Source: Aquificaceae bacterium
GTDB taxonomy: Bacteria; Aquificota; Aquificia; Aquificales; Aquificaceae
Assembly (NCBI GenBank): GCA_015490215.1
Contig: WFYH01000149.1
Span: forward strand, 1 to 7,791
DNA length: 7,791 nucleotides
Direction: 5' to 3'
A program made the translations under genes and the position numbers. The notes below the pieces were generated by a model. That model searched no databases. It saw only the letters and a program-made list of their open reading frames with translations, and was not told the DNA's origin. Of this stretch, positions 1 through 5,693 are shown in pieces (the first letter of the stretch is position 1; each line of letters opens with the position of its first letter).

Positions 1-232
1 CCACCAGTTCAATAACAACATCTGAGCTTTCCAAAACCTCCCTGTAGTCCGTTGTCCTCAGCTCTTTGGGAACCTCAAACTCCCTTTCCCTCTCCCAGTC
101 AAGATCTGCCACCTTTACAAGCCTAAAATCCACACCGGTTTTCTTCTTTAAAACCTCCCGATTTTCCAAAAGGAGTTTGGCAACTCCCGTTCCGACAACA
201 CCGCAACCTACTATGCCTACCCTTACTTCCAC
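1..232 (-). CDS. hom: Homoserine dehydrogenase, N-terminal part (cut by window edge)
   Basis: Homoserine dehydrogenase reduces aspartate-4-semialdehyde to homoserine with NAD(P)H, on the route to threonine and methionine in the cytosol. Reading leftward from GTG at 232 gives 77 residues beginning VEVRVGIVGCGVVGTGVAKL. This is a Rossmann dinucleotide-binding start, with the glycine motif at residues 9-14 (G9, G11, G14). It is followed by a segment of family type containing VKVADLDW, an acidic strand end that normally contacts the cofactor ribose, and SSDVVIELV near the edge. The start is well fixed because an in-frame TAA stands four codons upstream (TAA-TTT-AGA-AGC-GTG). The catalytic and any ACT regulatory domain lie outside the window. 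The gene is divergent from the coiled-coil/caspase unit. Another NAD-dependent dehydrogenase with this fold cannot be excluded from 77 residues, but the match in order and spacing is good. Confidence 0.88.
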   Translation of the reverse strand, partial: MEVRVGIVGCGVVGTGVAKLLLENREVLKKKTGVDFRLVKVADLDWEREREFEVPKELRTTDYREVLESSDVVIELV

Positions 233-240
233 GCTTCTAA

Positions 241-268
241 ATTATACTCGTATGAATGCTACGGGGAA
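241..268 (-). promoter_or_regulatory. Probable hom promoter, leaderless type
   Basis: On the minus strand a perfect -10 box TATAAT covers 246-241, with a weak -35 candidate TTCCCC at 268-263 (16-base spacer). The usual start of transcription, about seven bases after the -10 box, would fall at about 234-233, directly before the GTG start codon at 232. No Shine-Dalgarno sequence fits in that space. The -10 match is direct; leaderless transcription is inferred. Confidence 0.55.
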
Positions 269-307
269 GCTATGAACTCTACTTTGCTCCAAGCTCTGAA
301 GCTTTAT

Positions 308-352
308 AAGGTTTCCGTAGACGGGAGGTAGACCCCCGATGTGTGGGGTCCC
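308..352 (+). pseudogene. Relic of the 3' end of a second caspase-family gene
   Basis: These 45 bases align without gaps to 3385-3429, near the end of the caspase gene, with 36 identities. Read in the matching frame they give KVSVDGR, a TAG stop (329-331), then TPDVWGP, against KVSADGKQTPDVWGP in the intact gene. All six differences after the stop are at third codon positions and silent, which points to a once-translated copy rather than chance. The stop arises where the intact gene has CAG for Gln. The similarity may reach back to about 297 (reading LKLYK against the ELIK region of the intact gene, with about eight codons missing), but this is weak. Downstream the frame stays open into the coiled-coil gene. 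No intact catalytic part remains in the window, so this is a fragment of a deleted or rearranged paralogue. Confidence 0.72.
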
Positions 353-359
353 GTTGGGC

Positions 360-365
360 TATATT
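360..365 (+). promoter_or_regulatory. Candidate -10 box for the coiled-coil/caspase unit
   Basis: TATATT lies eight bases before the preferred ATG at 374, again leaving room only for a leaderless transcript. No convincing -35 hexamer is seen about 17 bases upstream (CGATGT at 337-342). The alternative GTG start at 341 is preceded by GGAGGT at 324-329 with an 11-base gap, which would instead need a promoter further left. This is a weak call. Confidence 0.25.
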
Positions 366-373
366 TAAACACT

Positions 374-886
374 ATGCAGGTAGTGAAGGTTTTAGTTGTA
401 AGTCTTTTACTTTTCGCAGGTTTTTCACTTTCCAAAGAGGTAGGCTTTACCCAAGAGGACAGGGAAAGGCTGGTAAGGCTTGAGGCGACGTTGAAGGTGT
501 TTATGGAGCAAATTGATAAGCGCTTTGAACAGGCGGACAAACGCTTTGAACAGATAGACAAGAGGATAACGGAGCTTAGGGAGGACATGAACAAGAGGTT
601 TGAGCAGGCGGACAAACGCTTTGAACAGGTCAATAGAGAACTGGACAGGCTCGTGAGCATAATGGTAGGTGTATTTGCGGGACAGATAGCCTTAGTTGGT
701 GCGGTTATAGGCTTTGCTTGGTGGGACAGGAAAACTGTAATTAGGAAAGCCAAGGAAGAGACCCTTGAGGAAATGGAAAAGGAGCTGAGACCAGAGAAGT
801 TTAAGAAGCTCCTGAACGCCCTTAGGGAGAAGGCACAAAACGACAAAGAACTTGCGGATATACTGAAAAGATATGGGCTTTTGTAA
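374..886 (+). CDS. Small membrane-anchored coiled-coil protein of unknown function
   Basis: The 170-residue protein is not one I can assign to a function. Residues 4-19 form a hydrophobic signal or anchor segment after Lys5. Residues 45-92 are a heptad coiled coil built from DKRFEQ-A/I units. Residues 94-117 (VSIMVGVFAGQIALVGAVIG, then FAWW) form a transmembrane helix followed by DRK. The charged tail is rich in Lys and Glu. By the positive-inside rule the coiled coil should be periplasmic and the tail cytoplasmic. ATG at 374 is chosen because it puts the positive charge right before the hydrophobic core; GTG at 341 would add 11 residues derived from the upstream caspase relic (VWGPVG). The gene ends 23 bases before the caspase gene, so the two are probably co-transcribed. 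Proteins of this layout, with the FAGQIALVGAVIGF-type helix, are to my knowledge common hypotheticals in Aquificales. Borrelia Bdr proteins share the general plan, not clear homology. Confidence 0.75.
   Translation: MQVVKVLVVSLLLFAGFSLSKEVGFTQEDRERLVRLEATLKVFMEQIDKRFEQADKRFEQIDKRITELREDMNKRFEQADKRFEQVNRELDRLVSIMVGVFAGQIALVGAVIGFAWWDRKTVIRKAKEETLEEMEKELRPEKFKKLLNALREKAQNDKELADILKRYGLL
524..628 (+). repeat. Heptad-coding direct repeats inside the coiled-coil gene
   Basis: A 24-base sequence at 530-553 recurs exactly at 605-628. Extended to 524-553 versus 599-628 it is 30 bases with one difference. Both copies encode RFEQADKRFEQ. A third, more diverged unit (GATAAGCGCTTTGAACAG) precedes the first copy. 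The repeats sit in register with the seven-residue coiled-coil period, so slippage could add or remove heptads without breaking the frame. Confidence 0.85.
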
Positions 887-895
887 AGGCTGAGT

Positions 896-901
896 AGGAG
901 G
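896..901 (+). promoter_or_regulatory. Ribosome binding site of the caspase gene
   Basis: AGGAGG ends eight bases before the ATG at 910 and supports that start. It lies in the 23-base gap after the coiled-coil stop codon, consistent with translation from a shared transcript. Confidence 0.85.
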
Positions 902-909
902 TTGGGGAA

Positions 910-3459
910 ATGAGGATGTTTGTTTTACTTTTTACTTTAACCTTTTCAGTTACATTTTCAGAGGAAGTTTTTAAGCTGAAGTGGAAAATATATGTGGGGG
1001 AAGGGAACTGGGCTCTCACTAATCAACCTCTTATTTTAGGGAAATACATTCTACATGCAACAAATGGAAGTAGAGGTTGGAAAGATACCTACGATAAGCT
1101 CTATGTTTTTGACGAGAGTGGAAAAATCCTTTGGAGTTTTGAGGGAAGCAGTAATATGAATGGTGTTGTTGCAAGTCCAGAGTTTATAGTAGTGGCAGAT
1201 GACAAAGGCTACGTTTATGCTCTTTCTTGGGAAGGAAGACTCCTTTGGAAATTCAAAGCAGATGATGGAGTCAAAGCCATGTCCATTGGGGATATAAACG
1301 GAGATGGGCAGGCTGAAGTTGTGGTAGGGAGTGATGACAACTACGTTTATGCCCTTTCTGGAAAGAACGGAAAACCTATTTGGACAGTTGGAACGTCCTA
1401 TGATGTTTTGTCGTCCCCTGCTTTAGGAGACATAAATGGAGACGGTAAAATTGAAGTCGTTGTGGGAAGTAATTATATCTTTACCCTATCCGGAACTGAT
1501 GGAGGACTAATTTGGAAGTTCAGAGCAAATGGTAGCTTCCCCTCTTCCCCTGCTTTAGGTGATGTAAACGGAGATGGTAAAATTGAGGTTATAGTAGGAA
1601 GTTTGGATGGTTACATTTATACTCTTTCTGGGGAAAGCGGGAGTCTTATATGGAAATTCGAAACAAATGGCGGTATTTCTTCCTCCCCTGCTTTAGGAGA
1701 CATAAATGGGGATGGTAAAATTGAAGTCGTTGTGGGAAGCGGGGATGGTCATATTTATACTCTTTCTGGGGAAAACGGAAAGCTTATATGGAAATTCAAA
1801 GTGAATGCCAATATTGATTCTTCTCCCGTTTTAGGTGACGTAAATGGAGACGATGAGATTGAAATCATAGTGGGGAGTAATGATAGTTATGTTTATGCCC
1901 TTTCAGGTGAGAACGGAAGACTGATTTGGAAATTCAAAACAGGAAATTGGATCTCTTCCTCCCCTGCTTTGGGAGATTTGGATGGGAATAGATACATAGA
2001 TATGGCTATTGTATCTCAAGATGGATATCTCTATCTCTTTGAAGCTACCAGACCCTACGGGGAAATTCTCTGGTCAAGGTGGCACGGGGATGCTTTCGGA
2101 ACTGGGACAATCTGGAATGCTCTCTCTTTTGCCAAAGCTAACCTAAGCGGCAATGCCTTCGCTTGGTATCCAATATTTACATTCACATTTACAGAAGAGA
2201 ACCTATTCAAAATAGCTGAAAGATACAACTTCTATTCCCTTCAGAAAGTAACCTACAGACCTGCTTCTCATCCCAAGATAAACGAGATAAAGCGCAGAAA
2301 AGCCGTAAAAAGTGCAATCAAAGTTGCAAAAATTGAGCTAAAGCAAAAGGTAGCAAAGAAGGTAAAGGAAATAGTGGAAAAATTATCACAAGAGGCGGAA
2401 CTCGGGGATGTGAAAACGGTAAAAGCTATATACAACAATATCCTTTCTGATGTCCTTAAAAGGATTGATACCTTAAAGCCCTTCTACGTTCTTGAGTTCA
2501 AAAAGGGAGAGGTATACGTTCTGATGGTAGCGGACAAAGTTGTAAATCTCAAAGAGATAGAAAACAAAACCGCAGACTTTATAGCCAAAGCCCTTGAGGG
2601 AGAGGAGATAAAGGTAGTTGCCAAGGTGGATATTCCAAAGCTTGAGGTAAAGCCTGCAAAACCTTCCGAGATAACGGTTACCTCCATTAGTTTGGAAGAG
2701 ACTCCGAAAAAAGAAAAGAGGAGAGAAAGGACTTGTGTCCGCCCCAACCCCAACTACTACTTCTTCGGGGTTGTAGTTTACGACTACGACGAAATTACGG
2801 ATCTTGACTATGTAAAAAACGACAAACAGCTAATTTACAAACTTGCTACCTGCTACATGGGGGTTCCAGAAGAGAACGTAAAGATCCTTGAAAACCCCGC
2901 CTATGCGAAGCTAAAGAGGGAGCTAAAGAAGTTTGCAAGGAGCATAAAGCGCAAGGATGCCACCCTTTACTTTTACTATTCTGGTCACGGGATACTTGAC
3001 TCAAAGGGTAAGTTCTACATTTTGCCTGCGGATGCATCTATAGAGGAAGAGGTATACCTCAAGGAGAGCGGTGTGGACATAGATCAGCTAAAGAGACTCC
3101 TTGCGAGGGCGAAGGGCAAGAAGGTAGCTCTAATAGACGCCTGTAGGATAAAGCCACCTTGGAAGCCTGCGGTTGTTGTATACAAGCCCAAGCTGACGGA
3201 TCAAGCGTTTATCTTTTCCACGAAGGAGGGGCAACTTTCCAACATAGACAAGGACAAGAGGTATTCCGCCTTCACGAGGGCTTTGTATGAGATGGCAAGC
3301 TCTGGACTTGTTAACTTGGACTTTGACGACGATGGGTATGTGGAGATAAAGGAGCTTATAAAACCTTTGACCAACTGGGTTAGGAAGGTTTCCGCAGACG
3401 GGAAGCAGACACCTGACGTATGGGGACCTAAAGATTTTGAAATATTCCCGGTGGAGTGA
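910..3459 (+). CDS. Secreted FG-GAP/PQQ-like beta-propeller protein with C-terminal caspase-like (C14) protease domain
   Basis: This 849-residue protein has four parts. Residues 1-17 are a signal peptide (MRMFVLLFTLTFSVTFS, likely cut before EE). Residues about 25-390 form a beta-propeller with D-[IVL]-[ND]-G-type calcium loops beginning at residues 128, 174, 218, 264, 310 and 356, each followed by a YALSG or YTLSG strand and a WKF strand. Residues about 400-605 are charged and helical. Residues about 613-849 are a caspase-fold domain with YYSGHG (His693), VALIDACR (Cys745) and an EF-hand loop, DFDDDGYVEIKE, at 804-815. The Cys-His dyad suggests an active cysteine peptidase, probably in the periplasm or outside; substrate specificity cannot be read. 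It follows the coiled-coil membrane protein by 23 bases with a strong ribosome site. The propeller part is visibly more AT-rich than the caspase part. The enzyme family is clear; the biological role is unknown. Confidence 0.92.
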   Translation: MRMFVLLFTLTFSVTFSEEVFKLKWKIYVGEGNWALTNQPLILGKYILHATNGSRGWKDTYDKLYVFDESGKILWSFEGSSNMNGVVASPEFIVVADDKGYVYALSWEGRLLWKFKADDGVKAMSIGDINGDGQAEVVVGSDDNYVYALSGKNGKPIWTVGTSYDVLSSPALGDINGDGKIEVVVGSNYIFTLSGTDGGLIWKFRANGSFPSSPALGDVNGDGKIEVIVGSLDGYIYTLSGESGSLIWKFETNGGISSSPALGDINGDGKIEVVVGSGDGHIYTLSGENGKLIWKFKVNANIDSSPVLGDVNGDDEIEIIVGSNDSYVYALSGENGRLIWKFKTGNWISSSPALGDLDGNRYIDMAIVSQDGYLYLFEATRPYGEILWSRWHGDAFGTGTIWNALSFAKANLSGNAFAWYPIFTFTFTEENLFKIAERYNFYSLQKVTYRPASHPKINEIKRRKAVKSAIKVAKIELKQKVAKKVKEIVEKLSQEAELGDVKTVKAIYNNILSDVLKRIDTLKPFYVLEFKKGEVYVLMVADKVVNLKEIENKTADFIAKALEGEEIKVVAKVDIPKLEVKPAKPSEITVTSISLEETPKKEKRRERTCVRPNPNYYFFGVVVYDYDEITDLDYVKNDKQLIYKLATCYMGVPEENVKILENPAYAKLKRELKKFARSIKRKDATLYFYYSGHGILDSKGKFYILPADASIEEEVYLKESGVDIDQLKRLLARAKGKKVALIDACRIKPPWKPAVVVYKPKLTDQAFIFSTKEGQLSNIDKDKRYSAFTRALYEMASSGLVNLDFDDDGYVEIKELIKPLTNWVRKVSADGKQTPDVWGPKDFEIFPVE
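1291..2003 (+). repeat. Tandem propeller-blade repeats of about 138 bases
   Basis: Six blades are spaced 46, 44, 46, 46 and 46 residues apart by their calcium-loop aspartates; the short interval lacks two residues before IFTLSG. The unit has the pattern SSPALGD-[IV]-NGDG-KIEVVVGS. DNA at 1414-1469 and 1684-1739 matches at 54 of 56 bases, closer than either is to the blade between them at 1546-1601. The last blade, with DLDGNRYID, is the most diverged. Confidence 0.88.
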
Positions 3460-3461
3460 GG

Positions 3462-4964
3462 CTAAGCCCTCCCCATTAGTTTGGCAATGTGCACAACGTA
3501 GTTGGCTGAAGTTCCGGCGTAGCCGTAGTGGGGGACCCTGTAGGTAGCTTTCTTAAGCTTTGGATGATCTTCCTCGTAGTTCCTTATATCTTCCACGGTA
3601 AGCCCGGTTTTTTCCAACACCCCCTCAAACTCTCTCTGGGCGCGCCTCTTGGCTTCGGTGAGGATCATCTGACACCTTGAAAGGGCATGGACTTCTGCGT
3701 CCCCTTTGACCTCTATAGGAGCGTAGAGGAGATCGGGATGCTTTCCTAAAACAGCCTGCATGGCTCCTATGGACATGGTGTTAGGCATGCACCCGTATGG
3801 GGAGAGCTCGCAGATCATGTGGGCGTGTTTGCTGAGGTGTGCGTAGAGTGCCTTTCCTATGAGCATGAAGCCCTCACCCCCTGCAAGCAGATAGTGGAAG
3901 TAGGGTTTTGCGAGACGTCTTAACTCTTCTTGAGGTGGAAGTGGGTTGGGTATACTGTTTAGGGCTTTCCTCAAGCGGTTGTAGGTGTAGTGGTAGAGTT
4001 TGATGATAGCCTTTATCGCAAGTTTCTTGAGGTAGTACTTATCTGTGAAGTCCTTGTTCTGATCAAGACGCCAGAGTGCCATGTGCATCAGGTAGTCCAT
4101 CCATACCGCTATGGGAGGGGGAATAACTTCAGCTCCTTCGCTCTCAAGCCACCTTTTTATGTTGTAGTTTCCATCTCCTTCGTGGGTCTGGAGCCAGAAC
4201 TCTCCCGTGATCTTGACCTTGGGCTTGACCCTGAGTCTGTCTACCTCTATCTCTTCCCAAAGTTTTTTGACCTCTTTCAGAGCGTTTACAAAGTAAGGGG
4301 TGATCACATGCCAAATCAAAGACCCCCACTTCTTACCTTTTATCGGACGCTTTTTGAGTTTTTCATAGAGAAGTTCTACGCTTTCCTTTAAGACCCTGTC
4401 CGTCTCTCCGGGGACGACTTCGTAAGGGCGGGTGGCGTATTCCATGTCGGTGAGGATGTCTCCGAGGAACATTGAGTAAACGAGCCCGAAGGTGAGGGGC
4501 ATGGTTATCTCAATTCCACCGCTGTTTTGCTCCATCTGCATAAGGTCAAGGAGAAAGAGTCTAAAATCTCTTAGGTCTAAATTTTCCAAGACCCTTTCGT
4601 AAGACTCGTGATATTGCCCGAACCTACAGGGTCCGCAGGCTCCTACTGTTACAAAAGCGTAGCCGTTCACGAGTTTATCCCTGCCTTCTTTATCGCTCTT
4701 TTCTTTGAGAAACCTCGCTAAATTCCCTGCTGTAAAGGTGGTGGGACAGCAGGCTCCCGTATCTATAAGCTCCTTTCCTATGTCAAGATCTTGGCGCTCT
4801 ATTTGAGGAAGGGGCTGTGCTTTGTAGCCTGCGTTCTCTAGGGCTCCCTGAATTAACCTTTCGTGCTTCCAAGTGAGCCCGCCAAAAACTATGGTGATCT
4901 TCCCTCTCTCCTCGGGGGGTATAGGTCTGGGTCTGTAGGCTCTATATTGATCCAAAACCTCCAT
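3462..4964 (-). CDS. 2-Hydroxyacyl-CoA dehydratase D-component-like protein (HgdB/DUF2229 type, activase-associated family)
   Basis: The 500-residue protein belongs to the family of iron-sulfur proteins related to the dehydratase subunits and activase-linked proteins, which use ATP-driven electron transfer. Numbered from ATG 4964, cysteines sit in GACCPTTF (72 and 73), GACGPC (110 and 113), MICELSPYGCMP (385 and 392) and LSRCQMIL (431). These are plausible cluster ligands, and GDGNYNIKRWLESEGAEVIPPP is also typical. The exact reaction is unknown; many members are uncharacterised or hold a double-cubane type cluster. ATG 4964 is chosen because GGGAGGTG at 4978-4971 sits six bases upstream; GTG 4973 lies inside that ribosome site. 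The gene overlaps the end of the TetR gene by 23 bases, so the two form an operon. The matching BadF/HgdC-type activase is not in the window. Confidence 0.9.
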   Translation of the reverse strand: MEVLDQYRAYRPRPIPPEERGKITIVFGGLTWKHERLIQGALENAGYKAQPLPQIERQDLDIGKELIDTGACCPTTFTAGNLARFLKEKSDKEGRDKLVNGYAFVTVGACGPCRFGQYHESYERVLENLDLRDFRLFLLDLMQMEQNSGGIEITMPLTFGLVYSMFLGDILTDMEYATRPYEVVPGETDRVLKESVELLYEKLKKRPIKGKKWGSLIWHVITPYFVNALKEVKKLWEEIEVDRLRVKPKVKITGEFWLQTHEGDGNYNIKRWLESEGAEVIPPPIAVWMDYLMHMALWRLDQNKDFTDKYYLKKLAIKAIIKLYHYTYNRLRKALNSIPNPLPPQEELRRLAKPYFHYLLAGGEGFMLIGKALYAHLSKHAHMICELSPYGCMPNTMSIGAMQAVLGKHPDLLYAPIEVKGDAEVHALSRCQMILTEAKRRAQREFEGVLEKTGLTVEDIRNYEEDHPKLKKATYRVPHYGYAGTSANYVVHIAKLMGRA

Positions 4965-5535
4965 AGCTTCCACCTCCCTTCCATATTCCTCTCAAGCCAA
5001 AGCTGACCAGATCCTTAGCCACCTTTTCTGTATCAACTTCCTCCTTGTCTAAAAGCCCGACGATAACCTCCTTAACCCCTCCTATCAGGGCTTTTGCAAG
5101 GACGTAAGTGTCGCATTCCCTGATAAGACCGAGGGCTATCCCTTTTTTGAGGGAAGTTTCTACCATAAGCGTGACTTCCTCAAAGAAGTCCTCTATTATT
5201 GAAAAGAGCTTCGGGTCGCAGTTTCTCTGAAGGACTATCCTTGCAAGATCCCTCTCTTCAAGGGCAAAGTCTAAGACCCTTTTTATGTTCGCCACTATCT
5301 GATCAATGGGGTCGTATCTTAAATCCACTTCCTTTATTCTGTCCTTCAGTTCCTTTACGACTTCCTTCAGGATCTCCTTTAGGATCTCCTCCTTGCTTTT
5401 AAAGTAAAGGTAGAAGGTCCCTCTCGCCACGCCTGCGGTATCTATGATGTGGGAGATCTGGGCGTTGTAGTAGCCCTTTTCTGAAAAGACCTTTTTGGCC
5501 GCTCTTAAAAGCTTCCCCCTCGTTTGGACTGACAT
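4942..5535 (-). CDS. TetR/AcrR-family transcriptional regulator
   Basis: This 197-residue protein has the classic TetR N-terminus: a first helix with RAAKKVFSEKGYYNAQ, then a helix-turn-helix at about 26-45 with ISHIIDTAGVARGTFYLYF, followed by KSKEEIL. The helical C-terminal part (about 55-185) would bind a ligand and form the dimer; it has no recognisable specificity. The ATG is firm because an in-frame TGA lies three codons before it (TGA-ACT-GAC-ATG), yet no Shine-Dalgarno sequence is present. A long palindrome is centred on that start codon, which suggests self-repression. Its 3' end overlaps the dehydratase-like gene, the most likely co-regulated target. A CoA-thioester or fatty-acid-like effector would fit that neighbour, but this is inference. 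The C-terminal WKGGGSYGGFGSI tail is a glycine-rich extension lying partly in the overlap. Confidence 0.93.
   Translation of the reverse strand: MSVQTRGKLLRAAKKVFSEKGYYNAQISHIIDTAGVARGTFYLYFKSKEEILKEILKEVVKELKDRIKEVDLRYDPIDQIVANIKRVLDFALEERDLARIVLQRNCDPKLFSIIEDFFEEVTLMVETSLKKGIALGLIRECDTYVLAKALIGGVKEVIVGLLDKEEVDTEKVAKDLVSFGLRGIWKGGGSYGGFGSI
4971..4978 (-). promoter_or_regulatory. Ribosome binding site that decides the dehydratase-like start
   Basis: Read on the minus strand, GGGAGGTG is followed by six bases and ATG at 4964. The in-frame GTG at 4973 is part of this sequence and so is an unlikely start. The site lies inside the 3' part of the TetR gene. Confidence 0.8.
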
Positions 5536-5546
5536 GTCAGTTCAAA
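5523..5546. promoter_or_regulatory. Probable TetR operator palindrome
   Basis: The core ACTGACATGTCAGT (5528-5541) is a perfect 14-base palindrome. With one mismatched pair it extends to 24 bases (11 of 12 pairs), ending TTTG and CAAA. The centre is within the TetR start codon at 5535-5533, so a bound dimer would block expression of the regulator and the overlapping dehydratase-like gene. Size and symmetry match TetR-family operators; which protein binds is inferred from position. Confidence 0.6.
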
Positions 5547-5570
5547 AGGGTAGCCGATTTATTCGGAGGT

Positions 5571-5590
5571 AATATGACTAAGATCATATT
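5571..5590. repeat. Inverted repeat AATATGA/TCATATT in the divergent region
   Basis: Exact seven-base arms are separated by six bases (CTAAGA). It lies between tetR and hypC and contains a TATGAT on the minus strand (5588-5583), a possible -10 box for tetR, though without a good -35. It could be a binding site for a dimeric regulator. Confidence 0.4.
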
Positions 5591-5597
5591 CAGTTAA

Positions 5598-5619
5598 CAC
5601 CTTCGCCGTCTAAAAGGTG
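5598..5619 (+). repeat. Inverted repeat CACCTT/AAGGTG upstream of hypC promoter
   Basis: Six-base arms are separated by ten bases. It is too short and lacks the T-run of an intrinsic terminator on either strand. It may be a regulatory site or chance. Confidence 0.3.
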
Positions 5620-5635
5620 AGCGGTGGATTCTCGG

Positions 5636-5664
5636 TTCCCAAAAGGGGAATAAGGGACTATAAT
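5636..5664 (+). promoter_or_regulatory. hypC-hypD promoter with an overlapping inverted repeat
   Basis: TTCCCA (5636-5641) and a perfect TATAAT (5659-5664) are separated by 17 bases, a sigma-70-like arrangement with four of six matches in the -35 box. Transcription would begin near 5671, leaving a leader of about 23 bases with the ribosome site for hypC. The inverted repeat TTCCC-AAAAG-GGGAA (5636-5650) covers the -35 box and could be an operator. Confidence 0.65.
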
Positions 5665-5693
5665 TATGAATGAGCGTTCACCGGAGAGGTAAG

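Noticed and set aside
341..373. GTG 341 as start of the coiled-coil gene, with GGAGGT 11 bases upstream
   Set aside because: The 11 extra residues begin with the WGPV remnant of the caspase relic and would place an odd stretch before the signal segment. It is kept as an alternative, since ATG 374 lacks a ribosome site.
304..846. Open minus-strand frame of 180 codons with SICSKRLSACSKRLS repeats
   Set aside because: It is the reverse reading of the heptad-repeat gene; its repeats follow from those on the plus strand and it has no ribosome site or recognisable family.
1291..2003. Possible CRISPR-like or satellite repeat
   Set aside because: The repeats are in-frame 46-residue propeller blades with no conserved short palindromic repeat or unique spacers.
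3990..4391. Plus-strand open frame of 133 codons inside the dehydratase-like gene
   Set aside because: It is a shadow of a clearly conserved minus-strand gene and has no recognisable protein features.
5598..5650. Intrinsic terminators before hypC
   Set aside because: The inverted repeats have short arms and no following T-run on either strand, and a promoter box lies within one of them.
5670..5693. ATG 5670 as the hypC start
   Set aside because: It would bury the essential Met-Cys N-terminus; the ribosome site lies after it, and the inferred transcript start is at about the same place.
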